This document shows positions 11,912 through 22,194 of a stretch of DNA of 64,000 nucleotides, piece by piece. This DNA comes from Neonectria sp. B-13 (taxonomy: Eukaryota > Ascomycota > Sordariomycetes > Hypocreales > Nectriaceae). How positions within the stretch are numbered: the stretch's first letter is position 1; each line of letters opens with the position of its first letter. The stretch is from assembly GCA_002682825.1 (NCBI GenBank), contig NOKP01000001.1, forward strand, positions 1,135,600 through 1,199,599, given 5' to 3'. The position numbers and the translations under genes are program-made. The notes beneath the pieces were generated by a model. That model was not told the DNA's origin and ran no database searches. It was given only the letters and a program-made list of their open reading frames with translations.

Positions 11912-12809
11912 GATGATATCTGAACTAGCTGTCGGGATATCTGGGTAAGTGGAAATGTGAAAGGAATTGATTGGCGGTGTGGTTGTTGTATGTTGCGGAG
12001 CCTTTTATCGCTCGAATGCGACTCCAGCAAAAAAGGCATGGGCTTTACATGGTATCTATGCGCTGGAGATTCGAGATTTAGGTTGATTTGTAAGGATAAG
12101 TGGGAAGCGGACTCCGTCGTCACTCCGTGGAGGGCTAAACTTTTCGGACAACAGGCTTCCTGACGTAAACCGCGGGGCCGGTTGGCTGCGTACAAGCAAT
12201 GGACGCGATCGACGGCGGGGACGGGCCACACTGATCGGGAAATGCCACGCTACGACTCAGTCCATGGCGCGGTGATGATGTCTTTCAGTGATATCTAAGC
12301 CTTATTATATAAGTGCCCCGGCTTGATTGGCCCACATAGCGGAGGTCGGCTCCTCGAACGGCAATTTGGAAGTGTCGGGTACCGAGTTCCACGTAGGAGG
12401 AGTTGATTTGTAGTGGGAACTGTGCCATATTGGGTTGGGCTGTCCGAAACTGCCGAGGTACTTCGCATTCGCGACTTGGGCTTCCAAGTGCGAATGCGGA
12501 TACCATGGTTTGGTCATCGGTAGTCCCTGTGGTGAACGCCTTGGATGGATCGGTCGTTGGAGACAGGACGCATCGTGAGATTAAAGATATGACATGCCTT
12601 GGAGTTGTCAGCCTCAAACCATTGACGAGGAACTGCGAGGGCAAGATGCAAGTATCCGGGGTTTGTGGATAAATGGGGCCAAGTGTGCCCCGGTAACTTC
12701 ATGGAAAACAAGCTCAGCAAACAATGGCGACTCGGGACACATGTCAGCTTCTATTGATCAGTCGACATCTTCCATTGCACGGAATTGCACTTACCAAACG
12801 TGTGTTTCC
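11912..12809. other. Divergent intergenic region between the MDR and CofD-like genes
   Basis: About 900 bp that should hold both promoters. A TATATAAG element lies at 12305-12312. Open frames here overlap each other and have no family resemblance. The CofD-like gene may start earlier, at an in-frame ATG at 12741. Confidence 0.5.
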
Positions 12810-14344
12810 ATGGCTCTTAATAGTTTCCATCAGAATGGACTCCAGCTCCCAAATGGAAGTGGGTCGAGCGGACTGGTCACTCCCAACCCCGGTACCTTGA
12901 GCGGCATCGTCGTCTTTTCCGGCGGAAGCGCTGCAAACAATCTCGTAGATGTCTTTGAGAGCGTTCGCGAAGCCAACCAGTGCAAGCTCAGCTATGTGAT
13001 TCCCATCTCGGACAACGGTGGAAGCACCAGCGAGTTGATCCGTGTCTTTGGCGGCCCAGGTACCACCCCTACTGGCTGATGCAGATGATGCAGGTAAAGT
13101 CCCACTCAGCCTGGCTGACCTGCAAGCTAGGCATCGGAGACGTGAGATCGCGGTTGGTGAGACTTATCCCCAACGATGGGAGCGCCGAGACGGCCGCCAT
13201 CAAGCATTTCTTCAATCACCGTCTGCCCAAGGTCTACGGCGAGGCGAGAGCGGAGTGGTTTGAGATTCTGGAAGCCTCACACCCACTCTGGGCCGACATC
13301 TCGTCACCCAAGCGGGAGCTTATTCGCTCGTACCTGAACAGCTTCAACCTCGAAGTCGTCAAGCGCATGAGGCCTAGCAGCAGGTTTGACTACTCTGGCG
13401 CGAGCATTGGCAACCTGTTCCTCACGGGCGCCAGGCTCTTCACCGGCAGCTTCGAGGCGGCCATTTATCTCTTGAGCTCCATCTGCGCCGTCCCCGATCG
13501 CATTGCCGTCTTACCAGCGCTCAACTCAAACTTTGCCCATCACATTGCTGCTGGCCTGGAAGACGGCACGGTCATAACCGGCCAGAACGACATCTCCCAC
13601 CCCAGCGCGCCCACGGCTGCGGTTCCGGGAACTAGCGCCGGGATGCACAGTCCCGTACTCGTGAGACACGAGACATGGGAGCATGACAAAGTTGAGGATG
13701 CAAACATGCCAGGCACTCTGCCCGCACTGAGACGGCCTGCCATTGCCTTTTCCAAAGACCAGGAGGAAGACTTGCCATCTAGGATCGACCGGATATGGTA
13801 CATCAACCCGTATGGCCAGGAGATAAGGATTCCTGCCAACCCACGAGTCTTGGACGCACTCCGTGATGCAACCAGCGTCGTTTACAGCATCGGGTCTCTC
13901 TTTACGTCGCTAATACCCAGTCTTGTTCTTCGGGGTGTGGGTCAGGCCATCTCTAGTCCCTTGATCCGAAACAAGATCCTGATACTGAACGGCACTACCG
14001 ATCGCGAAACCGGACCGTCCTCAGACCCGTTCTCAGGCTTGGACTTTGTGGCCGCTATTGCAAACGCCTGCGCCGACTCGCGGGGCCTCCCGAAACCCGA
14101 AGAAGACGACTACTGCCAATATGTCACACATGTGATTTACGTTGAGGGGCCAAACGCGCCCAAGGTCGACAAGCGACAATTCGGCCAGCTGGGGATTGAT
14201 GCGACGAGACTGTACGGCCCGAAAGATGAGGCGGGGAGGGGTGGGAGATACGACGCCAAGGCCTTAACACAGGCCCTTGAATCTATAATCGGTAGAAAGG
14301 ATTCCCGTTCGGATCGCAGCCGACGAAACACGTTGGTGGGCTGA
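12810..14344 (+). CDS. CofD/YvcK-like (UPF0052) protein
   Basis: Two exons, 12810-13059 and 13131-14344, separated by a 71-bp intron (GTACCA donor, GCTAG acceptor); 487 residues. The splice restores the glycine-rich motif FGGPGIGDVRSRLVRLIP. Before it come SGIVVFSGGSAANNLVDVF and SYVIPISDNGGSTSELIR, the nucleotide/phosphate-binding loops of the 2-phospho-L-lactate transferase CofD / YvcK (UPF0052) superfamily. Near residues 170-195 FDYSGASIGNLFLTGA is another family hallmark. CofD acts in coenzyme F420 synthesis in archaea and actinobacteria, and YvcK affects carbon use and cell shape in Bacillus; fungi are not known to make F420, so a YvcK-like role is the likelier inference. The ATG at 12810 gives the residue run expected just before the first loop; 12741 is an alternative in-frame start. 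Confidence 0.85.
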
Positions 14345-14873
14345 TCGAGGCAGGGAGGGGAGGGATTATTCTGTTTGATCCGCCTGAGGGCGAAAGAACG
14401 CATTGGATCACCGTTTAGACATGTAGGGGTGATAGACGAGAGAAGGTAGATAGATGAACCAGAACAATATTGGGCAGACATGACTTCATGCTGGAAGACT
14501 GGCTTTACGCGACTTTCCACAGAGGGAGCGTCTTGTCGGGTGGAAGCATGCGAATCACCGGAGGTGTAAAATCGGTGGAAGTGTAGCCTGCGGGAGTTTT
14601 AAGAGATTTTTGTGTATTAGAAAAGTATTGAGCGTATCGAATGCCTGTGTCGCTGATAACCCCGGCCTTGCCTTTCCCTTCCATCACGCCTGAAGTCGTT
14701 GGTGGCCTCTGCTGTCTTAAAAGATAACCTGCGCCTCTGACCGTTTCCTTGGTAGTGTACAACCCAACATTTCCTAAATTCCTCTTTCTATCCCATGGCG
14801 ATCCATGTGATAATCCGTTCAGTTGTTCCCGGGTACCGCTCGTCTCCCATCACTGCCATCGATGCCCGCGTCG
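14345..14873. other. Intergenic, between convergent genes
   Basis: Lies 3' of the CofD-like gene (plus) and of the small membrane protein (minus). The minus frame 14505-14762 has no recognisable content. Confidence 0.55.
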
Positions 14874-15137
14874 TCAGGACATCAGTAGGTACGCCATCAC
14901 CACCGGCCACACTGTTGACAATAGGACTGCCGCCATGACAGACCCTGCCCCAGTCCTGATTTTATCGTAGGGTCCCTTCCATCGGTCGACGAGGGCGCAG
15001 GTGCTGAAGATCATTGCGCAGCCGTAGAGGGAGGCCACCCAGAAGATGATGAGCTTGAGGCCCGAGGCCCGATCCTGGGGGCTGAAGACAGCGCCCGAGG
15101 TGTCGGGCACGACCGTCGAAGAGAGGTTGCCGCCCAT
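14874..15137 (-). CDS. Small two-helix membrane protein, unknown function
   Basis: An intronless 87-residue protein. The ATG at 15137 was chosen over upstream in-frame codons because the frame before it reads like a CA-rich leader. It starts MGGNLSSTVVPDTSGAVF and has two hydrophobic segments, at about residues 27-47 (LIIFWVASLYGCAMIFSTCAL) and 64-86 (GSVMAAVLLSTVWPVVMAYLL), joined by a short basic/polar loop VDRWKGPYDKIRTG. The N-terminal MGG could be N-myristoylated, which is an inference only. I recall similar short proteins in other ascomycetes but no function. The leader upstream is AC-rich without ATG, typical of a fungal 5' UTR. Confidence 0.65.
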   Translation of the reverse strand: MGGNLSSTVVPDTSGAVFSPQDRASGLKLIIFWVASLYGCAMIFSTCALVDRWKGPYDKIRTGAGSVMAAVLLSTVWPVVMAYLLMS

Positions 15138-15987
15138 GATGAATTTGCGAGTACTTGGAGGAGAGAGTACGTAGTGTACGAATGGTGTGGTTTGTAAAGT
15201 GGTGTAATGAGATTTGTTGTTTTGTCGTCGTTGGTGAGCGTGGAGATTGGGATGGATGATTAAAGAGTGGTTTGTTGGGGTAAAAACGATTGTCCAGCAA
15301 TTAGTAGTCTCGCCTGCGAGTGAATAGAAGAAACGAACGAAGTCCAGACCTGGGAGGAGAAGAAGGATGCGGTCGTGTTGTGGCGAGACGTGGTTTAAGT
15401 CACGGCCAAGCCTTGCAGGGATCTTCATCACAGCGACCATGCCCGTCGCAGAAAGGCGGCGATCTCACACTTCCCAATCACTCCTCACACACGACCGGTC
15501 TCAAGGCCTCTAGCGACGCTCAAAGCGCCAGCAATTCGGCTGCGCAGGCCGGATACAGGGCCAAAACCAGCCAAGCTTACCGCCCATTCGACGCTGTGTG
15601 ATGAGGCGTGGTGTTGCTAGTTTGCAGCCGGCGACCCGCAGCCCCGTGGCCCGTCACCAATGATGCGGTGCTGTAAGCGCCGTGCGAGGGGAGATGCACC
15701 CCGCGATGGGCCAAGAATAGAAAGACATAGTCGTTGGGTGGGCTGACTGTCCGGCCAAAGTGAGCGCATTTCAATATTATTGCTTTAAGTTCCGATACCC
15801 GTACCAGCCGGATCTGGCGGGCTGGTCTTCGATAGTCTTCCGCCCCAGCCTCTCGGTTGGTGGTGAAGCTATCACAGGCACCCTGGTCACTTGGCGGGGA
15901 CTTTGAATCAACAAGCCCCCTCCTTGACCAAATGGAATCCGAGTATCCGGTTTCTCATGCCTAGATCATCGTCCGTATCAGTCCGGT
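15138..15987. other. Intergenic: promoter of the small membrane protein and 3' end of the DUF5071 gene
   Basis: The first 150 bp, read on the minus strand, are an ACAACAAAT-rich leader. The remainder has only short frames without recognisable domains. Confidence 0.5.
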
Positions 15988-16839
15988 TCAGGCACGCGAC
16001 GTCTCCCTCGTTCCCTCATTCCACGCATCTAGCGTTGCCAGCCATCGTCGCGCACAATCTGAGAGCTCCCAGGCATCCTCGTCGCCCTGGGGATCGTCCA
16101 CCATCGCCTGCACCTCCGCCCTGAGGCTCTCCCACAGCGGCCCGACTGGAACAGAGTCCGTCACAAACTCCAAGAGGTTCAGCAACCATCCGCCGTCGCC
16201 CCGCTCCTTCACAAACAGGCTCCGGATCGGATCCACTGTCTCCTCCGGGAACCGGGCCAGCTGTTTCCAGCAGCCCGGGAACGGAGGCCAGTTCCCATCG
16301 GCCAGCCATTCGAGAAGCGCCGGGATGTGCGGTCGCATCTGCTCCGCCGTCGTGAGCCGGTCCTGCAGACTGCGCTCGCCGACACAGTCGGCTTTGTCCG
16401 ACGGAACCCATACGGCCTCGGGGTTGTCCAAGAACCGCATGAGATGCTTGCTTTCCTGCCGTAAGGGCGTAGTTCCAACGTAATGTGATGGTGCAGTGCC
16501 GGCTTCGATAGGCTCTGCAGTAGAGAGTGCTTCTAGGGCAGGGCGGTAGTGCTGTATCGCATTCGGGGGGAGTTTCAAGACGACCTCGTAGAAGGCAGTC
16601 CAGGCAACGTAGAGCGCGTCCTGGTCTCTCAGCGGCGGCCGCATCGCCACTGAGATTGCAGCGATCGTTGGGGTCTCAGTTGCGCGGGATCGGATGAGCT
16701 CGACGTCGGCAAATGGGCGCTTCCTCCCTCCGCTTTCCTTGAACAGCTGTCTACTGGCAGACGAGAGAATCGCGGGTACTTCGGCGCCAAAGGCATCTGC
16801 ATCAAGTGCGGCGAACATGTCGGCGGCCTGGGGTGTCAT
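15988..16839 (-). CDS. DUF5071 domain protein
   Basis: A single-exon gene of 283 residues. The start at 16839 has a good context (AAAATGACA); the frame stays open further upstream but that part looks like basic leader sequence. The C-terminal half holds the DUF5071 pattern: a short helix with MRPHIPALLEWLADGNWPP, then CWKQLARFPEETVDPIRSLF, then GDGGWLLNLLEFV. These fit a short HEAT-like helical repeat that is common in bacterial proteins of unknown role. The N-terminal 150 residues are helical and Ala/Leu-rich with no domain I recognise. It has no signal peptide or membrane segment, so it is probably cytosolic. It is divergently arranged with the CGICG/F-box-like gene. Lack of introns plus the mostly bacterial family distribution would fit old transfer, which is an inference. 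Confidence 0.75.
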   Translation of the reverse strand: MTPQAADMFAALDADAFGAEVPAILSSASRQLFKESGGRKRPFADVELIRSRATETPTIAAISVAMRPPLRDQDALYVAWTAFYEVVLKLPPNAIQHYRPALEALSTAEPIEAGTAPSHYVGTTPLRQESKHLMRFLDNPEAVWVPSDKADCVGERSLQDRLTTAEQMRPHIPALLEWLADGNWPPFPGCWKQLARFPEETVDPIRSLFVKERGDGGWLLNLLEFVTDSVPVGPLWESLRAEVQAMVDDPQGDEDAWELSDCARRWLATLDAWNEGTRETSRA

Positions 16840-17411
16840 TTTGATGGTTTGTGTTCTAGGCCGTTGGCGTTGCTTTGTCCTCCACAGCTGGTCGCTTATT
16901 TTCCGGAGTACGGATACTGACCTGACCATTGGAACGGGCTCTTTAGACTGCAAATTAGCCCGCATCCTAGTCGACTCGGTAGTTTACTCTTGATTTATAG
17001 CTGTTTGGTTCACACGTGATCCCTACGCTGACACTCATTTTACCTCTTTAAATAGATCCAAGTATAATAAACCGTGCCCTATAGATTCCATATATCTCTT
17101 GGCAAGAGAACTTAGTACACTGCCCCGGTTAGCTAGTAGGCAACTTCACGCGTCGGAATTTATTTGCATATCTTCGGTTAGTTAGGTACATGCATACCGC
17201 TACGTGCGTTGGGATGACAGCTGTTTGCAGGGCATAACTCCCCACTTCTGCATCTCATCAGGCCGCCCGACCCCTCCTCCCTTTGCACATATGCATCTCT
17301 TCGAAACGAGCTCCAACGAGAGTATGCCATTACAGCCCTAGCCTTTAAGATTTAATTTACTCTCACGAAGTCTATGCCTGATTATTAGAAGTGCTCAGTT
17401 GATTGTTGGAC
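16840..17411. other. Divergent AT-rich promoter region
   Basis: Contains no open frame of note. It lies between the DUF5071 gene (minus) and the CGICG-family gene (plus). Confidence 0.5.
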
Positions 17412-19330
17412 ATGGCAGCTCTCAAGAGGGGCAGTCATATCGGCCTCCGACCGCAGTGCGGCATCTGTGGCAGCTCAATGGAAGTCAAGGAACGAATTAT
17501 CTTGCGTAGGTCGCTAGCTTGATGACCCAAAGCCCTGATTCTAATCCACATCAAAACCTCAAGTCCTCGGCAATGTCGACTCCAATGCCTTTTCCCTACG
17601 CCTTGGTCCATACACCTTCCGGCCCTCGACTTCACGGCAAGAGCGACATATTTCCATGTCGAAAGCCGGACTGTGGCTCCTGCGCCGTCTCACCCGAGGC
17701 CTCGGTTGCGCACTTAGATTGCTTTGAATTTGTGAAACGACGCTGCAAGTTGAACAACTATTTGGACCACTTATTTCTTGTCACTGCCTGGAGAGCTCCA
17801 TGGCGTCAAGCTCCCGACTTTGACCTTGAAGAAACGGCCGTCAACCCAGACTGGTCAGTATTTGACGATTGTGGCCTTTCAATCATGAGGTTACTTCCCC
17901 GAGAAATACTTAGAATAGTCCATGGGTATTCTGCGAAGAGTGCAATCTGGCGCTTCAATGCCGCCTCTGAGCTGACTCAACGATTGTCTACTTCTTTACC
18001 GGACCGCCTATTGTCGATTCCCCTGCATGCAGTTTCGGCGTGGAACCGGGGGGGTCAACTGAGAACCATAGAGATGATCCATCGACTCCCTGTCATTCGT
18101 TTGACTATTGACTCGCGGGGTATCCAAGAAGTCGAAAGACTACCTGGGAATCCACAATTTAGATTATGGCGGACCGATGACCTTGTATTCATCATCCTAG
18201 ATCAGAGACGGCTCGAAGGCGTCACTGCACACTTCAAGGTAAGAGCCTACCCTTCTCAGATGGACAAATTTAGTTTAAAGGAATGCTGCAAAACTTACAC
18301 CGGACTTTAGTTTGGACTCTTACGCTTGAAGTTACCCAAAACCTGCTCCGGGCTCCAGACTTGGGACATGCCAACTCCCCCCGACCTACAGCGATGCCTT
18401 TTTTATCCGGCCAATATTACCCGCTCTACGCAGTTTAGGACCATCGAATTACGCCGAACGAATGGCATTACTTTTTTCTTCAGCTTTGGCGAAATCTATG
18501 CGGTGCATGCTCATACACAGGTGGCTCCTTGCGCTCAGACAACCTATGAACGCCTCTCTCGCCGACGTCGGCAGTCAGTCACTTGGGTCTATATCCCTTT
18601 TTCACAGAAGGACTACATTGCTGCATTAGGTGCGCGTGTGCCACTACCTGTACCAGACGCTTTTGACGGTACCTGCTTGCTTGTGAGTCTAGCCTGACGA
18701 GAAATACGCGACACCAATGAAGTCTAATCAGCTCAGTTCCGCATGAGACTAGGCGGCGATGTGCCAGTCGGCCTTACTTCCTCCAAACAAGCAAAGGATT
18801 TGATGCTCAGCAAGGCACCTCCAACCACAATCATATACAACACACTCAAACTCGAACCAGTTTCCGTTATCGGCGCCTATCGAACGGGAGAGAGAGATGG
18901 CTCACCAATTACCCCATGTTGCCATCCAGAAGTTGATGATCCCCCCTTCCCAAACGCTTGTTTCTCATTGGCCCCCCTGCAAAGCGTTAACCGCATCACC
19001 GTTTTCAACAACAAACATACTGACTTTTGCATGGGTATCTTATTGCAATACGAGAATGGCGCGCAACGTTCACTTGGGCAATGCCGAGTATGTGTCGACC
19101 CCATCGAATATTATGTGAAACCGGTTTGTGTGTGCTTCCGTCGCCAGGTTTATTATGATTATGTTCGATCCGGGAGCCCGGCACAGTTAAAGGTCACTGA
19201 GGTCAGGGCCACTAGTAGACGGGAGCATGATCACGATGAAGGAGGATGGACATGTCTCGGAATGCAGGGCGAGCTGGAGTTCTGGTTTTCCCGTGAAGAA
19301 ACCTTTTTAACAGCAATTGGAAATGGATAA
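17412..19330 (+). CDS. Fusarium-type CGICG/F-box-like multi-copy family protein, with a 5' frame break
   Basis: The sure part is 17522-18238, 18311-18682 and 18737-19330 (introns 72 and 54 bp; GTAAGA and GTGAGT donors), giving about 560 residues. Upstream, 17412-17505 encodes a start-like exon reading MAALKRGSHIGLRPQCGICG then SSMEVKERII, the conserved head of this family, and it ends at a GTAGGT donor. No acceptor before 17670 joins it in frame to the main frame, so the head seems separated by a small frameshift. Inside the main frame are a second cysteine cluster (CRKPDCGSC), an F-box-like helix (LLPREILRIVHGY), and the family tail motifs TFRTIELRR-like, FFFSFGEIYAVH and GILLQYENGAQRSLGQCRV. 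The paired Cys clusters may bind zinc. The family is known to me only as lineage-specific and uncharacterised. If the head is lost, translation could start at 17522 or 17573. Confidence 0.7.
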
Positions 19331-19343
19331 TATTAAGATTAAA

Positions 19344-19976
19344 CTAGTTTCCGATGGGAGTGATGAAGGCAACTTCGTCAGCATGCCAGCCAGCGGGAAG
19401 CGTGGCGGAAGTTGGTCTTGGTGATGGTGATCTTTTGAAGATATCGTCACTCGGTACAGGGTGTCGCTTAATATATTCAAGTTGTCGAAGGAGCTCCTGC
19501 CCATTGGTGGAGTACTCGGCATATTCGGCCCTTTCCGAGAGCCCTTCACCTGAAGGCCAGAATGGTGTTAAGTAATCGTTGTCGATGTTGAAGGCCCACA
19601 GCCTAGCCTTGCTGCCCACGCATGTCATTGCCCAAATGGATTTCCTTCCAGTATAGTGGAGATGCGCAAAGCAGGCGGTAAATGCCCGGTATTCAACATT
19701 TGTGATTTGGTCGAGAGTGATATCGGTTCTCTTGGCTCCCATGAAAAGCAGTGTTGAGGAGTTCTCGTTGTCGTCAATGTGTTCTACCACGAGGTCGACA
19801 CGGCGAAGGTCGCCCTCATCATCCGTCGGTGGCTGCTGCGAGGCGATGGCCCAGTGGCGACTACTGAAGACGGTTTGTTTGAAGATGTACTCCCAGAATT
19901 TGGTTGTGGCCCACTCCGGCTTTTTCTGGACTTGCTCCCAGAGTTTCTTGAGCTGAGGGGTGTTGATACAAGACAT
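19344..19976 (-). CDS. Uncharacterised fungal accessory protein with nuclease-fold-like core
   Basis: Intronless, 210 residues, converging on the 17412 gene with only 13 bp between the two stop codons. The start at 19976 (MSCINTPQLKKLWEQVQKKP) follows a promoter-like stretch; an upstream in-frame ATG at 20081 would add a poorly behaved hydrophobic leader. The middle reads RRVDLVVEHI, then SSTLLFMGAKRTD, then about 70 residues on KSIWAMTCVGSKARLWAF. The pattern DLVVE...LLFxxAKR resembles the D...ExK core of PD-(D/E)XK-fold proteins, with Gly where the Glu of ExK would be; this is weak, fold-level inference. The tail is polar and Ser/Pro-rich. I recall similar proteins scattered in fungal accessory genomes but no function. 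Confidence 0.65.
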   Translation of the reverse strand: MSCINTPQLKKLWEQVQKKPEWATTKFWEYIFKQTVFSSRHWAIASQQPPTDDEGDLRRVDLVVEHIDDNENSSTLLFMGAKRTDITLDQITNVEYRAFTACFAHLHYTGRKSIWAMTCVGSKARLWAFNIDNDYLTPFWPSGEGLSERAEYAEYSTNGQELLRQLEYIKRHPVPSDDIFKRSPSPRPTSATLPAGWHADEVAFITPIGN

Positions 19977-21290
19977 GATGCGGTTTTTGTGATGGAACGA
20001 ACACAAGCTGAAAGACTTACTTGTGGAGGTGATAGAGAAGGCGATGGAAGTGATATATATACACACATACATCTTTGGCATTTGTATATCCGTCAGTCCA
20101 TAATGATATCATTCTGGGAACTGGATTGTCTGTCAGCCGCGCGGTTAACGAAGGACATGCTTTCTGTGTCTTGGCCATGAATGCATAAGTGTGAAACAGT
20201 TGCCGGGGCAGGTCGTACGGATGGTTCTGTTGCAACCTCCACTCTTTAAAGGCTGCGCCATCTCTAACCGCGCGCCTCAGGGAGAAATTATTGTTAATAG
20301 ATATACTGTGTAAGATCCCTCTACGAGGGAACCTAATGTATAATGATTGATTACTGTGTCACGCACTGATTTCTTTGTCTTGAGCCTGGTTGGTTTCAAA
20401 GTTCATCTTTTGAACTTTGCATCTGACCTGAACCCATCCACCTTTTCCGTTCAGTCTAAGTTTTTCCTTCACCCTATTACCATCACATAATCCTTCCCCC
20501 GATTTCACGATGAGCATCAGACTAGCTAGCCATCCGCACCAGCTCTACGCACCCAAGCAGCTCTCAGAAACACAGTGCGTATTTTGTTCTGGATGATTTG
20601 TTAGTGATGGCTTGGTCTTTGCCTAACCTAGCCTCTAATCGCCTAGCGAGCTCTTTAAGTAATCTCCACATATTCCTTTTGATACTATGTTCGAAATGAA
20701 GGATATACCGCCCTATTGCAGATTGCAGTATTCTTGGTAATTAATGGAAAGTGATTTACCATGACCGCTCACACCCGTGGAAATCAGTGGGTAAGGCTAA
20801 ACTGCCAAGCGGGACTACAGTTGTTGATGCTGACTCTAGAACTCAAGATTCCCCAGAATATAGCTGTTCAAGCCTACAAAGTCGATGGAATAAATTTATA
20901 GACGTTCGTTGAAGCACTACTGCTGAAAGAATGTTGAGACCATCCATTACCTTTGACTGACCCTCTTGGTGATACCCCTTGGCTATTATTGAACACTTAA
21001 TTATCACATTGATGAATTCTACATCGTTAGGGTGTCGAACAGAGCTCTGTTAAGTCAAAGCTTTAAAGAACCCGTTGATGTTCCCCGAATATAAAGACAC
21101 CCAACATACAACCCCGAACATATTCAGTAATCAAGATGCTTTGTTCGAAGCAACAATATACAAGAAAATTTGGCCTGTGAGTATAAATCCGAGCTTAAGT
21201 TCCCTGAAGTTACTTCCAAAGCACAAACCTGATCATTACACCTCACCAGCGAAGAAAACCTTGCTGTTTTCCATTGAATCGTTCATCCTG
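19977..21290. other. AT-rich interval with a lone first-exon-like start at 20509
   Basis: A CT-rich leader at about 20440-20508 runs into an ATG (20509) encoding MSIRLASHPHQLYAPKQLSE and then a GTGCGT donor-like site, as if a gene began here; no continuing exon can be found in the next 500 bp, which are AT-rich and full of stops. It may be a gene whose body has been lost or mutated. Confidence 0.35.
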
Positions 21291-21803
21291 ATGCCTTCTT
21301 CTAACCCTCCAGTCCCCGACGAAGACCAATGGACCATTCTCGAAGAAGAAGAAGAAGAAGAAGAAGAAGAAGAATACCCCATTACCAACATTGAAAGATG
21401 GGGGTTTGCGGATATTACCTGCTTCAACTACTTCCAGATGGAGATACAGGATCCATTTCAAGAGCTTTGGGATGACTACTTGTCTCACCACGACTCATTT
21501 AGCCATCCAAGGAGAGATCTCATTCACGAGAGGGTGAAGCTGTGCGAGATTGAGCCTTTTACATGGTCCTACAACCAGGTAAGTCCAGACAAGAGCAGTT
21601 GGTCCCGTGAGGCACACTACACTCGGTTTGCCATCAAAGTTCAAGTCATTCTTAGGAGACTGTGGGAGACGGACCCGGGTCCTTTGAGTGCGGAAGATCG
21701 AATGCACCAGATCGACAAGGCCTGTGAAATGGCAGAGTTCTTGTGGAAGACTCGCCGTGCGCATGCCGCCTTCTTTCCAGACACAGCCGAGATTCATTCT
21801 TAG
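21291..21803 (+). CDS. Hypothetical acidic protein with poly-Glu run
   Basis: Intronless, 170 residues from the ATG at 21291; the frame is open upstream to an ATG at 21078, which would add 71 residues of less convincing sequence. A run of 11 GAA codons (21342-21374) encodes poly-Glu at about residues 18-28. The rest is a plausible globular helical domain rich in Trp and aromatic residues (EIQDPFQELWDDYLSHHD, FAIKVQVILRRLWETDPGP, CEMAEFLWKTRRAHAAFF). A GTAAGT at 21579 looks like a donor, but the only well-placed acceptor (21655) would break the frame, so I read through it. No family recognised. The low GC, isolated setting makes a lineage-specific gene likely. Confidence 0.5.
   Translation: MPSSNPPVPDEDQWTILEEEEEEEEEEEYPITNIERWGFADITCFNYFQMEIQDPFQELWDDYLSHHDSFSHPRRDLIHERVKLCEIEPFTWSYNQVSPDKSSWSREAHYTRFAIKVQVILRRLWETDPGPLSAEDRMHQIDKACEMAEFLWKTRRAHAAFFPDTAEIHS
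21342..21374 (+). repeat. (GAA)11 microsatellite inside the 21291 gene
   Basis: An uninterrupted run of GAA, in frame with the hypothetical gene and encoding poly-Glu. Such runs commonly vary in length between strains. Confidence 0.9.
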
Positions 21804-22194
21804 AGATATCAACAATTGGTTATGAGTTTACGCAAAGAAATCGTAAACACGACGTACATAGATGCAGAAACATGGCTACTTTAGCACGTTGAGAACATAT
21901 CAAGAATAATAAAATGAAAACCCAACCATAAAACCATTGAGATGGATAAGCTATGTAAGGTGAATTTGCTTCTAGCCTCGGGTTCTAAAAGCCACATGTT
22001 TTATCGAACTGAATACGATTGCACAGGGAGTGAAGCAATTTGAGACAAGAACAATATCGACTTCATTAACTTAAGGCTATACTGATTGAGACCAAATGTT
22101 TGAGGGGAGCTCTCAAAAGCACTGAAAGATAAATCCTTCAGCGTCCACTCTAGTGTCATTGTCTGAGAGTTGCACTAAGTTTAAGGTGTGTCGA
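21804..22194. other. Intergenic
   Basis: AT-rich, with the 3' end of the 21291 gene and no open frame. Nothing else seen. Confidence 0.5.

Noticed and set aside
21579..21655. Possible 77-bp intron in the poly-Glu gene (GTAAGT..TTAG)
   Set aside because: Its removal breaks the frame, while the unspliced reading stays protein-like to the stop.
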